The position numbers and the translations under genes are program-made. The notes beneath the pieces are model-generated. The model was not told the DNA's origin. It made no database searches and saw only the letters and a program-made list of their open reading frames with translations. Positions 26,065-37,200 of a DNA stretch of 64,000 nucleotides are shown here, in pieces. The stretch covers positions 13,130,501 through 13,194,500 of the forward strand of contig CM051517.1 in the NCBI GenBank assembly GCA_028015205.1, read 5' to 3'. The stretch's first letter is position 1; each line of letters starts with the position of its first letter. This DNA is from Mytilisepta virgata. Taxonomy: Eukaryota > Mollusca > Bivalvia > Mytilida > Mytilidae.

Positions 26065-27178
26065 ATTTGAATTTTCCTTCAATGTTTCGGCTTGAAACAT
26101 TTTAGGTCTTTAGTCGTAAATCGACGAAATGTGTACAACATGTGCATCAAAATGGTATCTTTGAATACTTAATAAGGATTAAGCATGTTATGCCTGTTAA
26201 TTAATATTCCTATAAATTAGTATCGAAATTGCTAAATATTAAAAAAAAACAATAATTAGTGAAACAAAAACAGGGGACAATTACCTTACTCCCTTATATA
26301 TAAAGATTCTCAACAATGCCATTCTTTTATTTTGATGGGCGTCACGTAAAACTTGTCTCTAAAGCTCTAATGTCCATGAAATATTCGTGTAATATTTTGA
26401 CAAGTTTGAAAATGAATATCAGTAGAAAATGTGTTTTCGGATTTTATAAGTTATATAAAACTTTAATGAAGAACTGTTGGCCTGTCGTTAAAACACTCGT
26501 ACAATTGATCTATCTCCTATATAAACATCTGTCTCAAGAAAGTCATTCGGGATAATACTTACAGACAAGTTATTTATTTATCTGTGGTTGAATACATGTA
26601 TACAGTGGCTATTTATGCAATGTCATGAAACGCGTGGCAAATGTTTTTTCCCTTTATTTCATGTCCTCAATCTTGAATAAATATCCGGGTCTAAATTTAT
26701 AGTCAATACTAACAAAACAATGAAACACAAGAGCCCATGTGCCGGTAAATAAACAATATGTAATGTTTGGCTCTGTAGGAGGAAAAGCTAGTAAAAGGTT
26801 TCATTCAATGTGGTCCTTAAATATTATGGATCTTCACACAATCCATGAATATTTGAGGATCCCCTGAAATAGAATAATTTTGACCAACTCTACATCCCAC
26901 ACTGTTCTTCAACAATTATCTAGATATTAACTTTTTTTTTGGTATAACCTTTTGACGTGTGCATCTTTTTTATTTGCATGTATTTGATTTTCTGACTATA
27001 CTGTTTAGCATGATTTTTTCCAAATTTTAACAAGAGCGTTTAATGCATCATGTACTTTGAAAGCGTGTTTTCGTTTTCCCAAAATTCAATTTTATTTTCA
27101 CTGCTATTCATAGCTTTCTCTTAAGAGAAAAAAAATACATGGTGAGAAATGTGGAATATTTTTTTGCGGTCAACTTAC

Positions 27179-27624
27179 CCTGGAGGTCTGGAATCAGGAA
27201 TTAATCTGTTTAACGGGATAATATCACTAGCTATAATATTAACTTGGTATTTCTGTAAGAATTCGGAAGCATTCCTTTTTTCTGCTCCGAAAAGTGTAAC
27301 ACCTCTTCCGTTTTCACCGTTTTTCATTTGATCGTTACGACCATAGTCATCTATAAGCATATTACCCGTTTCAATTGCACTATTTTTCCTAAATTGTTCA
27401 GCAGTTATGGAAACTTTTACTCGTATATTTTTATCCGGTTTAAAAGTTGATACCTCTTGATGAGACATTTTAACTCGCTGATCGTATGTTTTCCTTTTAA
27501 CCAAGTAATTATCGTTTGATTTAAAACTATTCAGTAATATTCCAGAATATAAATACATTTCATATGTTAGTAATAATAGAAATATAAATATGCCTGCTCC
27601 GATATTACGTGTAGTTAGTCTCAT
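27179..27624 (-). pseudogene. GALNT: Gene 1 exon 1: membrane anchor and stem
   Basis: 148 codons plus GG, donor GG|GTAAGT, ATG at 27622-27624. Anchor [17 protein letters not shown] is identical to gene 2. The stem is diverged, and the end again reads [16 protein letters not shown]. Open by itself; the defect lies in exon 5. Confidence 0.85.
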
Positions 27625-28335
27625 TTTCCTCCAGTAACACTCAATAAAACATAAATATTATACCAAGGTTTTCCTATAAACCTGCTGTTTGATTTCAGAA
27701 ATTAATTGCGATTTATGTGTCCATATTTACATAAGAATATAAATTCTTTACATCTGTCGTTTTCCGCATATTTAGTAACTACTCCTTTTTGTTTTAACAT
27801 AAATTTAAATCGGTCTCTATCATATATGATGTGGCAAGTAACGGAGTCCTATGGAACGCCGTAACGTTAACTGCTTTATGTGTACTCATTTTTATATATG
27901 CACATATTTTTGCGTAGGTCTATGCAGATAATATATTGGCGAGGATCTGTTTGTGCAATGGGGATTTCGGAATACTACGTTATAATCACCTTTGAACTCA
28001 GAATTATAGTACAATGCATGAAAAGTTAAGAGGATTCTAAAAAGGAAAATCTGTACGTTCATGAGCTTCATCGAGGCTCTAAAAAGGAATTCCTGTACTG
28101 TAATTGTAATAAAAAAGTTATGACGCGTAAGAAAGCTATTTATAATTTTTCCTGTTATAAAAGTCCAATTTTTAAAAAAATATATAAATATAAATATACC
28201 GAAGAGTCTTGAACCCTGAAATTCTGACCAGTATCTTGTATCTTTTTTACATTTTTCCCTTTTCGTAACCTCTCATCCGCAACAATTTACAACACGATGA
28301 TCAAAGAGGTTATTAAGATAAATGGAGTATATATT

Positions 28336-28425
28336 TCACAACTCATACGTTATTCCAGAGCTTATGACATATACATTGACTTCCTGGACAGAGCCCGGCT
28401 CCTGACAGAAAAGTTGGTCATACAG
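28336..28425 (+). pseudogene. RT C-terminal fragment, copy G
   Basis: Reads [20 protein letters not shown] then RLLTEKL, matching the DNA of copy A at about 10120-10205. Both sides are unrelated, so only about 90 bp of the element survive. Confidence 0.7.
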
Positions 28426-29459
28426 GATATGTGTAACAAAAAATTTGTTCCGGTGTGAAAAAAGTTCCACTGGAACTATTATTATGTGAAATTTGTTCCG
28501 GTACATATTTCATGACAGTACTTATGAAATTTCTTCCGGAACATATTTTATAATAATATGAATGAGAATTTTTACGGAAAATATTTATACTACTCTAGGG
28601 TCTTCGACAACAAGACAAATAGGGGCGAGATAAGTCAACATTCATGGTTTGTTAAGACTAAGGGTGATTCATATTTTTAGTTCTTGTGTATTGATTTAGT
28701 GTTTCCGTTAACTTGTGTTGTCCAATAGCTGTTCATTGATAATCACACCACTTCATACATTATTTATATGCATAATTTATACATTACCTTTTTATATAAA
28801 TATGATAGTATAGTATATTTCAACCATAAATCCTTTCAATTTTATATTGTATTAATAAATCGAATTTAAAAAAATAGAAATTAATTTTGTAAAAACTTAT
28901 ATTCCAAAAACAAAGTCATTTACAAATTAATAATTTTAAAAATTCCAAAAGTGATTTCCAAAGTACTCAAACACAATTTTACTAATTAATGCAAGAGAAC
29001 GAAGCATGGCATTTATGCTTTAATTGAGGCCAAACAAATATAATGAAGAAATTAATGGCATAACACATATATTCTATCTGTGTATACATTAGATATTGTA
29101 TAGAAACCAGAAGGAAGGACAAACTCATACTGGCCAATACAAAAAATTACATGTTTTCTGTAGAAGTGTAGGTTGTTTACAAGCTGGTGGAATATTGATT
29201 GTATTAGGTTCAAAGAAATATTGCAAATTTGTGGAGAAAATAACGGTTGTAATCGTTATACATGTTATTTTTTCACGATCAAAATATGTTCAAGTTAAAA
29301 AAAAAACGTAAAGCTCAGGTTGTACATTTAGGTAAAAGCCTGTGTATGCTGCTGTCAAACTAGTAATAATCTATACATTTTTCTCATACAGGTTATTACT
29401 TGTACAAAATAATAAAATCTACACATGTACTAAAAACTAAAGTCATCAGATATAATAAA

Positions 29460-29580
29460 TCCTTTGATACAAATTTTGGTGCACAAGATGTGCACATTTC
29501 GTCCATTTACGACTCATCAGTTGTGCTCAAGTCCGAAATGTTGAAAACCAAAACAATTATCCAAAACGATCAAGAGCAGA
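29460..29580 (-). repeat. Dispersed repeat with hammerhead-like core, best-preserved copy
   Basis: On the minus strand: CTGATGA (29514-29520), stem II GTCG-TAAAT-GGAC with one mismatch, GAAA (29497-29500), then a hairpin TGTGCAC-ATCT-TGTGCA. The cleavage-site position reads ACC instead of the ATC seen in other copies. Upstream lies the family's conserved 'ttttggttttcaacatt' segment. See the finding on hammerhead-like cores. Confidence 0.6.
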
Positions 29581-30221
29581 TACCAAAATAACCAAAAGGA
29601 TACAGTCAAACACTTGAATATCCTTAGTTTTCACAAAATTTAACATTTTATAAAAGTTTTATGAAAGTTATTTAATTTGTCTGCGTAACTCAGTGTTATT
29701 CTCCGTAACATATAATATTTTATACATTAATAATATAAGGAATTAAAAAAAAATTACACAAAATCACACCACCTCATTATAAACATTGTGTCAATTATTA
29801 TTCTGAGATAATTTGCAAATAAACAATAGAACTACTTAAAATGTTTATCAATGATTAGACAAGTAAGTAAGGACACATTTTTTATTTTTTTACATATAAT
29901 ATCTATTCCTTCTAATAATAAAAAAATCACCTGATTAAACTTTTTCATCAGTGAATATGTCAGTAGGTAAAATTAAAAGAATGATATAAACAGGTTATGG
30001 AAGGATATATCCAACAATTTACTTTAAAAATGTGTCTATTATCTCCGGAAATCTCCAACACTTAAAACAGTTTCATAGCACAAATTTGTCCTTAAACTTT
30101 ATAGAAAATTCTAATACAAACCCTGTTCATATGCGCAAACATATCCATCTATTACCTGTCAGATATTTGAAGGTCAAACATCTCTTGAAATAATGTGGAC
30201 AAAAAGATTTAATACTAATGA

Positions 30222-30285
30222 GTAAATCGACGAAATGTGCACATCTTGTGCATTAAAACTGGTATCAAAGAATTTCTTATAATGA
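30222..30285 (+). repeat. Dispersed hairpin repeat copy at gene 2's 3' flank
   Basis: 'taaatcgacgaaatgtgcac' plus 'atcttgtgcattaaaactgg'. The same repeat sits at the matching place in gene 1's flank (11041-11100), so it was there before the duplication. Confidence 0.65.
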
Positions 30286-31076
30286 GAGCGTATAACTATA
30301 GTCACCTTAAAGGTTTTGTCTATCGTAACTTAATGTTGCTCTATAGCAATATAGAGTATTGGTAACAGCTTTTGTGTTGATATTTGATCTTTTCAGTGTG
30401 GTCAACTACATTATAAACACATTTGCCTCTATGATACAAATTATGATAAATTTTGTAAAAATATCTGATATATCAACAAAGAGTTCTTCTGACAAAGTGG
30501 TCGTATATATACAAGACTAGACTTTATAAGATAATGTTGAACTGAAAGATGATTTATATATAAAGCGATTTACATATTTATGAAAAAGCGATAAAAGAAC
30601 CGAAGTTCTGGATTGTAGTATATAATAAACTAGATGTAAAATAAAAGACTCTGATATAAAGGTTACTTTGCTCTCAAAACAGGCAATAAAAACAAGCAAG
30701 GAAAGAATTGAACCGGGCTATGAAATTTTATATGTGCACAAGTTAAACAAGCTAAATTAATTTTCATATTTATGTAATGAATGGATTTTGTTTGTAACAG
30801 TCCCAAGATGCAAATAAAATCAGAGTAAATAATTATGATGAAACAAAGTTTAGAATGAAATTCAGCTTTTTATTTAGTATTTCAAAGCAAACTTTACATT
30901 TCGTTTTAAAGAACTGGATTTGAGCATGGTGTAAGGACCGCGATCATTGCACATTGATCTAATTTCGCAACTACAGCTATCATAACCCAGAATTATTTCA
31001 AACTCGAGAAAAAGTGCATAAAACCTAACAATAATTGTACTTTAAGTTTATTATTCTTCAGAGAAAATGAACACAT

Positions 31077-31202
31077 TTAATAAATATAATGATTGAATTG
31101 CCAATTCTGTGTCACAATGTCACTTCTGCATTGCCGCATGATTGGACCAATACCATCATAATCCAAGCACAATCCCGTATTAACGTGTTTCAGAAACGAG
31201 CT
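31077..31202 (-). CDS. GALNT: Gene 2 exon 10: last lectin repeat and stop
   Basis: 126 bp including TAA (31077-31079), acceptor TTTATAG. It encodes [17 protein letters not shown], then [16 protein letters not shown] and a short tail. CLD and QNW are the gamma-repeat signature of GALNT lectin domains. Confidence 0.87.
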   Translation of the reverse strand, partial: SSFLKHVNTGLCLDYDGIGPIMRQCRSDIVTQNWQFNHYIY

Positions 31203-34200
31203 CTATAAATAAAAAAAATACAAAATACCATCACCCATCATGCAATTCCAAACTCATTCCCACAAATGCAAGTCACAACGAAGCCGTGTTTTTTGGGTGG
31301 TAAATATGGAACATAAATTATGTATTTAAATATACTCTAACACAAAATATGTGTACATTTCAACAATTTATATCTGATCTGACTTCAACAAAATTCGAGT
31401 ACAAGACGTGAAAAAATATCTTTAGCGTTTCTTTACTTTAAAATCAACAATGTTCTTTTACTCTTGAAGGTCAGTTTCATATATTTAGATCTTTTTTCCC
31501 ACAGATCGAGTACTCAGAACTATAAAATATATTTACTGTTACAAAATTGTAAAATTTTTGAAAATTAAGGAGTATCTCTCTCGTGCATAACTCTGTCCTT
31601 TGATGGTTTTGGCTTCGCCCCCTTTGGTTATTTTTGGTATTTTTGAATTTCCTCGACAAAATGTGCAGATCGTGGTATCAAAGAATTGTATGTACGAAAG
31701 GAACTATTTCAATTTCACCACTGCCAACGTCCCGTGGATGAACTTGAGCGGAAGAAAATATCATCCAAACCGTTAAATAAGGTTTAAAATTTACAGAAAA
31801 GAGGATTTTTGTCACCCTCAAAACTATTCGAACAGTGATATGAGACCGGGGAATTCCATGAAAACATCAATTAAGAAGTTCTACGGCTTTGTCGACAGCT
31901 ACAAAATGTTCGTGTGTATGTTCCAGACTTTTGTTTTTCATTATTGTCAATTTGATTTATTACCAGTTATATTATTTCCCCGCTTTCAAACTCTAAGTTT
32001 ACATGACTTTGAATCATATGACGAATAATGCATCCGTAGCATAAAAGGCTGTTCCACTACAATTGGATTTCATATACAATTTAACTTCCGCGTGTGTCAG
32101 ATGTCATACTAAATTTATAAATCTGGAAACGAATTCTATGACTACTTTTATATGTAACGCTGCCATGTATTCAACTAAAGGAGTAGTAAAAATGTTTTAA
32201 GAACAACTAAAATTTCAGACAAAGAAGAACTATTTATTTCCAGCCATGTAAAGATAGAAAACTTGTACTGAGCCTCAAATGACCTGAAAGACATCCCGAT
32301 ATACAAAAGCAAAGGGATTAACAAATCGGTCGAATTTTGCATCGGGCCTAAGCAAAATAATACAAGATCTTTCTTACAATGTCTTTTCTTACTATTTTCA
32401 GCTTAAAGTTATGTTACGGAGTATACATGTTCGTAGTTTTTTTATGGCTAACATTGTCTCCTGCTTTTTGTCATAGTTAAAGTTCGGACGTATATTTTTC
32501 TTTCTTTTGTTGTTAAGAACATTCTCACATTTCTATTTTGATGTGGTCATTCATTCAATTTAGAGCAAACGGTAATGCTGTTTAAATAAATAATATCTAC
32601 ATTAAATTGTTGGAGATATTTACCTTTTTATGATCCCACTGATCCCTTGGTCCTATTATACAGTCCTCCAAAACAGGTCTACTACCTTCATTCAAATCTT
32701 TTAATACAACACACTGTAAAGATGTCCTGAGTAGTTTCTCCTTCGTCCAAGAAAACCCCTATATACATTTTGTAAATATTGTCAATCTATCATAAATTGT
32801 ATTTTACATGTTGTTACAAAGACGTTTAAAGCAAGACTCATACACAGGTTTTAACAAAACTTTTGTTTTTAATATTTATATGCATTTTATAATGAAATAT
32901 AAAGGTATTTTTGCATTTCCAAGAAACAACTTTTATATAACTTTGCTGTTAGCTATAGTGTAACATCTTGCGAATTCTTGCTGTGGAATACGTCACATTT
33001 TTAAACTTAAAACAGGCTAGTATTTTCTTGAATTATTTTACATATACCTGTGTGGCCAGCTTGTAATGACATGCCTCTACGTAGAGAGGTTCTGGAGCTT
33101 GAAACAGATAGCTGTGATTGTCTAAACATAGATTGTTCTGCAAATTCCTCGTCTGATAAAGTAAATCAGTACATACTTATATTAACTGACGCATGCCTTT
33201 CTAATAAATCGTATTGATTTGACATCCATACATTTCATTTTTATAAAGAATAAATATCTACAGAAACTGCTTATTCTGTAAATATTTAGAGGAACTTTAG
33301 TTTCCGTTCTGTCTTGTTCTAGTTTTGTTTAGTTTATTATACGTTTTTTTTTAATTCTTTCAGTTATATATGTATCCTTGTGGCGTTTGCTGTTGTGTTT
33401 GTTTTTTGTCTTTTCCTTGGACTTCGAATTGGTGAACTTTTCCCACTGTTTTGTCTATTCGATATTCTTTTGATATTTCATAATTCGAAAATTGAAAATT
33501 GAAAAAATAAAATTGAGTCTAGTAACCAAATTCGTCTTCTATCTCAGAGAACATATAACCATCAGTGTTGTCTAGATAATATTTTACAATATTGCCAAAG
33601 AATATGGCTTTGTGAAATTCATCATGGCAGTTACAAAGGAAAGTTAAAAACATGCGAGGGATAAAATTGTAAAATATTTTTTTTAAGTTTAAAACAAATA
33701 CCATCCTCAACTTTCACAAGAAAAATCTTATTACAAATTTAAGTAAGCGTGCACTGTCTTGAATACGAAAGACAAAACCCAGTTTACCAAATCTAGATCC
33801 GAGCCAAAGACTATAATTAATTTGAATAAGACAAATTTGAGTACGAAAAGAATTTTATTCCACGTTGTCCTAAGTATTTATTTCAAGAAAACATTCTTTT
33901 CCTAAAGATTGGTAACAATTGTTGTGGATATTCAGTATATTTATAAGGATATATACGACGATATATAAACATATGTGATAGTTGTCATGTACGTTCTGGT
34001 GCGTATCATGCACTAACTTTGCTGGTTACTTAAACCTTAATTAAAATTTAAAAAACATAGCGTAATATTGCGTTATAAATACAAGTAGGCTTATTATACA
34101 AATTTTAAGACTATGAATATTCATATTTCTATACGAAAAAACAATTTGATATTCACAATACTACGACTGTTACTTACTGATCCCCATGCAAAAACTTCAT

Positions 34201-37200
34201 GGTCAAAAATTAACAATTCTTGCCATATATTTGTGATAAACCACGTAAAATTTTTGCACTTTAACGTTTCCTTTAATTTAAGTCTCTCAGATAAATCTCC
34301 AACATTCATTGTCTGCAAAACAAATTGTAGATTTTAACTTTGTAAATATTTCAAAATAGAAGAAGATTTTTAATAATGTTGAAGGGTAGCAATACAGGAA
34401 ATTATATATTGTTTCTGTTTTAACTCTATAAATAGAAAAATTCCAATTCCTAAAATAATCTTTTAAAAAGTATAAAAAGTACTTTTAGAGGAAGGGTTTG
34501 AAGTTAACAGGCAAAATGAGAGTGATCTGAATTTTGGCTACTAAGTTAAGACAAATTTGACTCTATTACAATATTTTGGCTCTCTTTATTGACCTCGTCG
34601 TGGACTTATTTTTATACTACATTTGTGTTAAGAACAAATACATAACAAGCCGCAGTTCTCTTGACGATTTATATTTACTGCTAAGTTCATTGATCACGCA
34701 AAAATCATTAAACCAAAGAGATACATTTAAGTAAAAACAAACTTGAATAATAATTAAATATATTTCCCTTTTAAATCGTACCAAATATATCGAAAATGAC
34801 AAAATATATACTAATATATAGGACAAAGACTGATTTTAATTTTGCTGCTAGTAATATTCTCTTTCTGGATGAAGACGTGCCTATATAACCACCATATGCG
34901 TATACAGGTTGCATGGTATGCAAAGATTTGCTGCATTGCACATCTTTTGCATCAAAATTGGTATCAAAGAATTTTAGATATCCCCAGCTCAGTTGCTAGT
35001 AGTTCGATACTAGCCCAGAATTGATACTTAAAATTTACAGTTAAAATTGTAAAATTTGTGAAAACTAAGGAGTATCTGCGTGTTGCATAGCTCTGTCCTT
35101 AGATGGTTTTGGTGTTACCCCTTTTGATCATTTTGACATTTTTTAAATTAGCTCTTCAACTTTTTGGATTGTTGCTTTGGTTTTCAACATTTTATGCCTT
35201 GAGCACAACTGATGAGTCGTAAATCGAAGGAAGATGCACATCTTCAACATCAAAATTTTTATCAAAGAATTTTTTTAAATTTTTTATCGATGCCGCTGAT
35301 GGTTGACTGCAAGTCCCTGAGGGTGTGCCAGCTCAATTGCTCGTATTTCGATACTAGCCCGAAATTGATACTTAAAATTTACTGTTAAAAAATTGTAAAA
35401 TCTATGAAAACTAAAGAGTAACTCCATTTTGCATAGACCGTCTCGGTGGTCTCGTGGTTGCGTGCTCGCCCCGCGTGCGGAAGGTCGCGGGTTCGATCCC
35501 CGGCCGGGTCAAACCAAAGACATTAAAATTGGTATTTGCTGCTTCTCCGCCAAGCACGCGGCATCTAGGAGTAAGAGCAAAGACTGGTCGGCTCGGAGTC
35601 AGTATAATGTGTCCGAGTGAGGTGATATGTCTTCCTGCGGACAGTTACCTCGTAAACTAGCATATTAAAAATCCGACTTAGCGTGTCGGTCTAGTACAAA
35701 GCAGGGATCATATTCATTATCATATCAACATATTCTTGTCCTGATATGCACCTGGTTGCCACTGGACGTTAAACAATAATTCATCCATCATCCATCCATT
35801 TTGCATAGTTCTGTCCTTAGATGGTGTCGGCGTTACCCCTTTTGATAATTTTGGCATTTTTGAATGTGCTCTTCAACTTTTTGGATTGTTGTTTTGGTTT
35901 TCAACATTTAGGTCTTGAGTACAACAGATGAGTCGTAAATCGACGAAATGTGCACATTGTGTGCATCAAAATTCATATCAAAGGATTTCATAACAGAAGG
36001 TCTGAACTAGCAAATCATATGACTTATAAAAAAATTATTTGTGGGATGGTTATATATTTCATCATCTGCGAAATGATTTCTAATAATTATATAAAGGTTA
36101 TTACTTAGCTAAGTACCTGGCTTCAAGAATAATAAGAGGCTTTTTCTCACCCTAGTTTCCATTGCAAAATCGTGAATAAATGCAAATATCTTTTCTATTT
36201 TCCACATAAAATATTTTTATAGTAAGGACTACAGATATGAAATTGTATGAAATTCTGTTTAAATGTCTGTATCTCATATTCACGACTTTATACTGGCTTT
36301 ACAAAGACTGTCAATTTTAATTAGATGAAATGACATTCCGTTAAATCCTGTATAGAGGTGTCATTTCTGATCACCTTGTATGATAATGCGACACTATGCG
36401 ACCAGCAGCTATGAACAATCTTAGCTGGGTTAGTGTAAAAAGGAGCCCATTTTATGTAATATCTACCAAATTTGAACATGTTGGTCACCTTGTTGATAAC
36501 CGTATATTGGCCTTTTATACTGTATTTGATAACCAGAAGGATTATGATAGGTGAGGGTTGTTGGTTACCGACCACAGGTGACTACTTAGTGATTTAACTG
36601 ATGACCTTTTCTGCTATCTCTTATTATAATTATTATTTATGAGGATCGTACAAGCAAGAAATGAACATGGACTCACAAGAAATGAAATTTTAAAAATGAA
36701 CAAAAGATAAAAATTTTGTGCTTGAATGTTGCATTTTTCTCATTTAGCAAAAAAAAAAACCCTGTACCAGCTACATTTATACAAGGGACAGATAGAAATG
36801 TCATATATACCTCCATTTCTGGGAAGTGATCATAGACAAACTTTTTGTGATTTGGTTCCATCCAAACTTCCACTGCTCGCTTGTAGTTATAAACTTCAAT
36901 GTTTCTTCTCCCACCTGGAAAATCATATGGCTGTACACGTGCAATGTGACCTAAATGTGAACAAGGTAGATGGACAAACCTTCCGCCACACATCCAAACC
37001 TGGAAAGAACAGTATGAAATATTGCTAGCAGAATCAGGTGACAATAACATAAAAAGACAAGCTATACCATACAACTTAGTTGAAGAGTAATTTCAAAAAT
37101 GCCAAAATGACCTTTCATGCAACAACCATTAGATCTTCATTACATTCGCATTTACTTATATTCTTTACCCCTCCGAAAACTACACACTTTATATCTAGCC

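Larger units (their letters stand above)
11844..27624 (-). pseudogene. GALNT: GALNT-like gene 1, tandem copy with a premature stop in exon 5
   Basis: Same ten-exon structure as gene 2. Exons: 27624-27179, 21476-21310, 20222-20045, 19408-19208, 18197-18080, 17716-17528, 15167-15033, 14006-13902, 13622-13488, 11969-11844. Exons 2-10 have exactly the same lengths as in gene 2. Exon 5 has a TAA at 18143-18145 (codon 349 by my count) where gene 2 reads GAA. It falls before WGGEN, so the catalytic half and the whole lectin domain would be lost. Skipping exon 5 (118 bp) would shift the frame. Exon 5's donor is GTGATT (GTAATT in gene 2), and exon 9 ends T|GTAATT instead of G|GTAAAT. All other exons remain open, so the loss looks recent, or a short product may be made. 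A minus-strand AATAAA is at 11693-11698. Confidence 0.85.
10590..27850 (-). repeat. Segmental duplication, copy 1 (holds GALNT gene 1)
   Basis: Exons and most intron sequence align with 29820-51305 in the same orientation. The left boundary is recognisable from 'caaacaatagaactccttaa' here and 'taaacaatagaactacttaa' there. The right boundary lies just beyond the start exon, where both read 'ttacggagtcc' or 'aacggagtcc' and then diverge. Copy 1 is shorter because copy 2 gained insertions in introns 2, 3, 5 and 6. Confidence 0.85.
27850..29820. other. Spacer between the duplicated blocks
   Basis: Upstream of gene 1's start exon and downstream of gene 2's last exon. It holds an RT fragment (28336-28425), a run of 'aaatttgttccggt' variants (28440-28560) and a minus-strand copy of the dispersed hairpin repeat (29460-29580). 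No gene recognised; a promoter for gene 1 should lie just above 27624, but no clear signal is seen. Confidence 0.5.

Noticed and set aside
35437..35510. A tRNA gene
   Set aside because: Has A- and B-box-like sequence, but no clean cloverleaf or acceptor stem, and it is the head of a SINE with target duplications.
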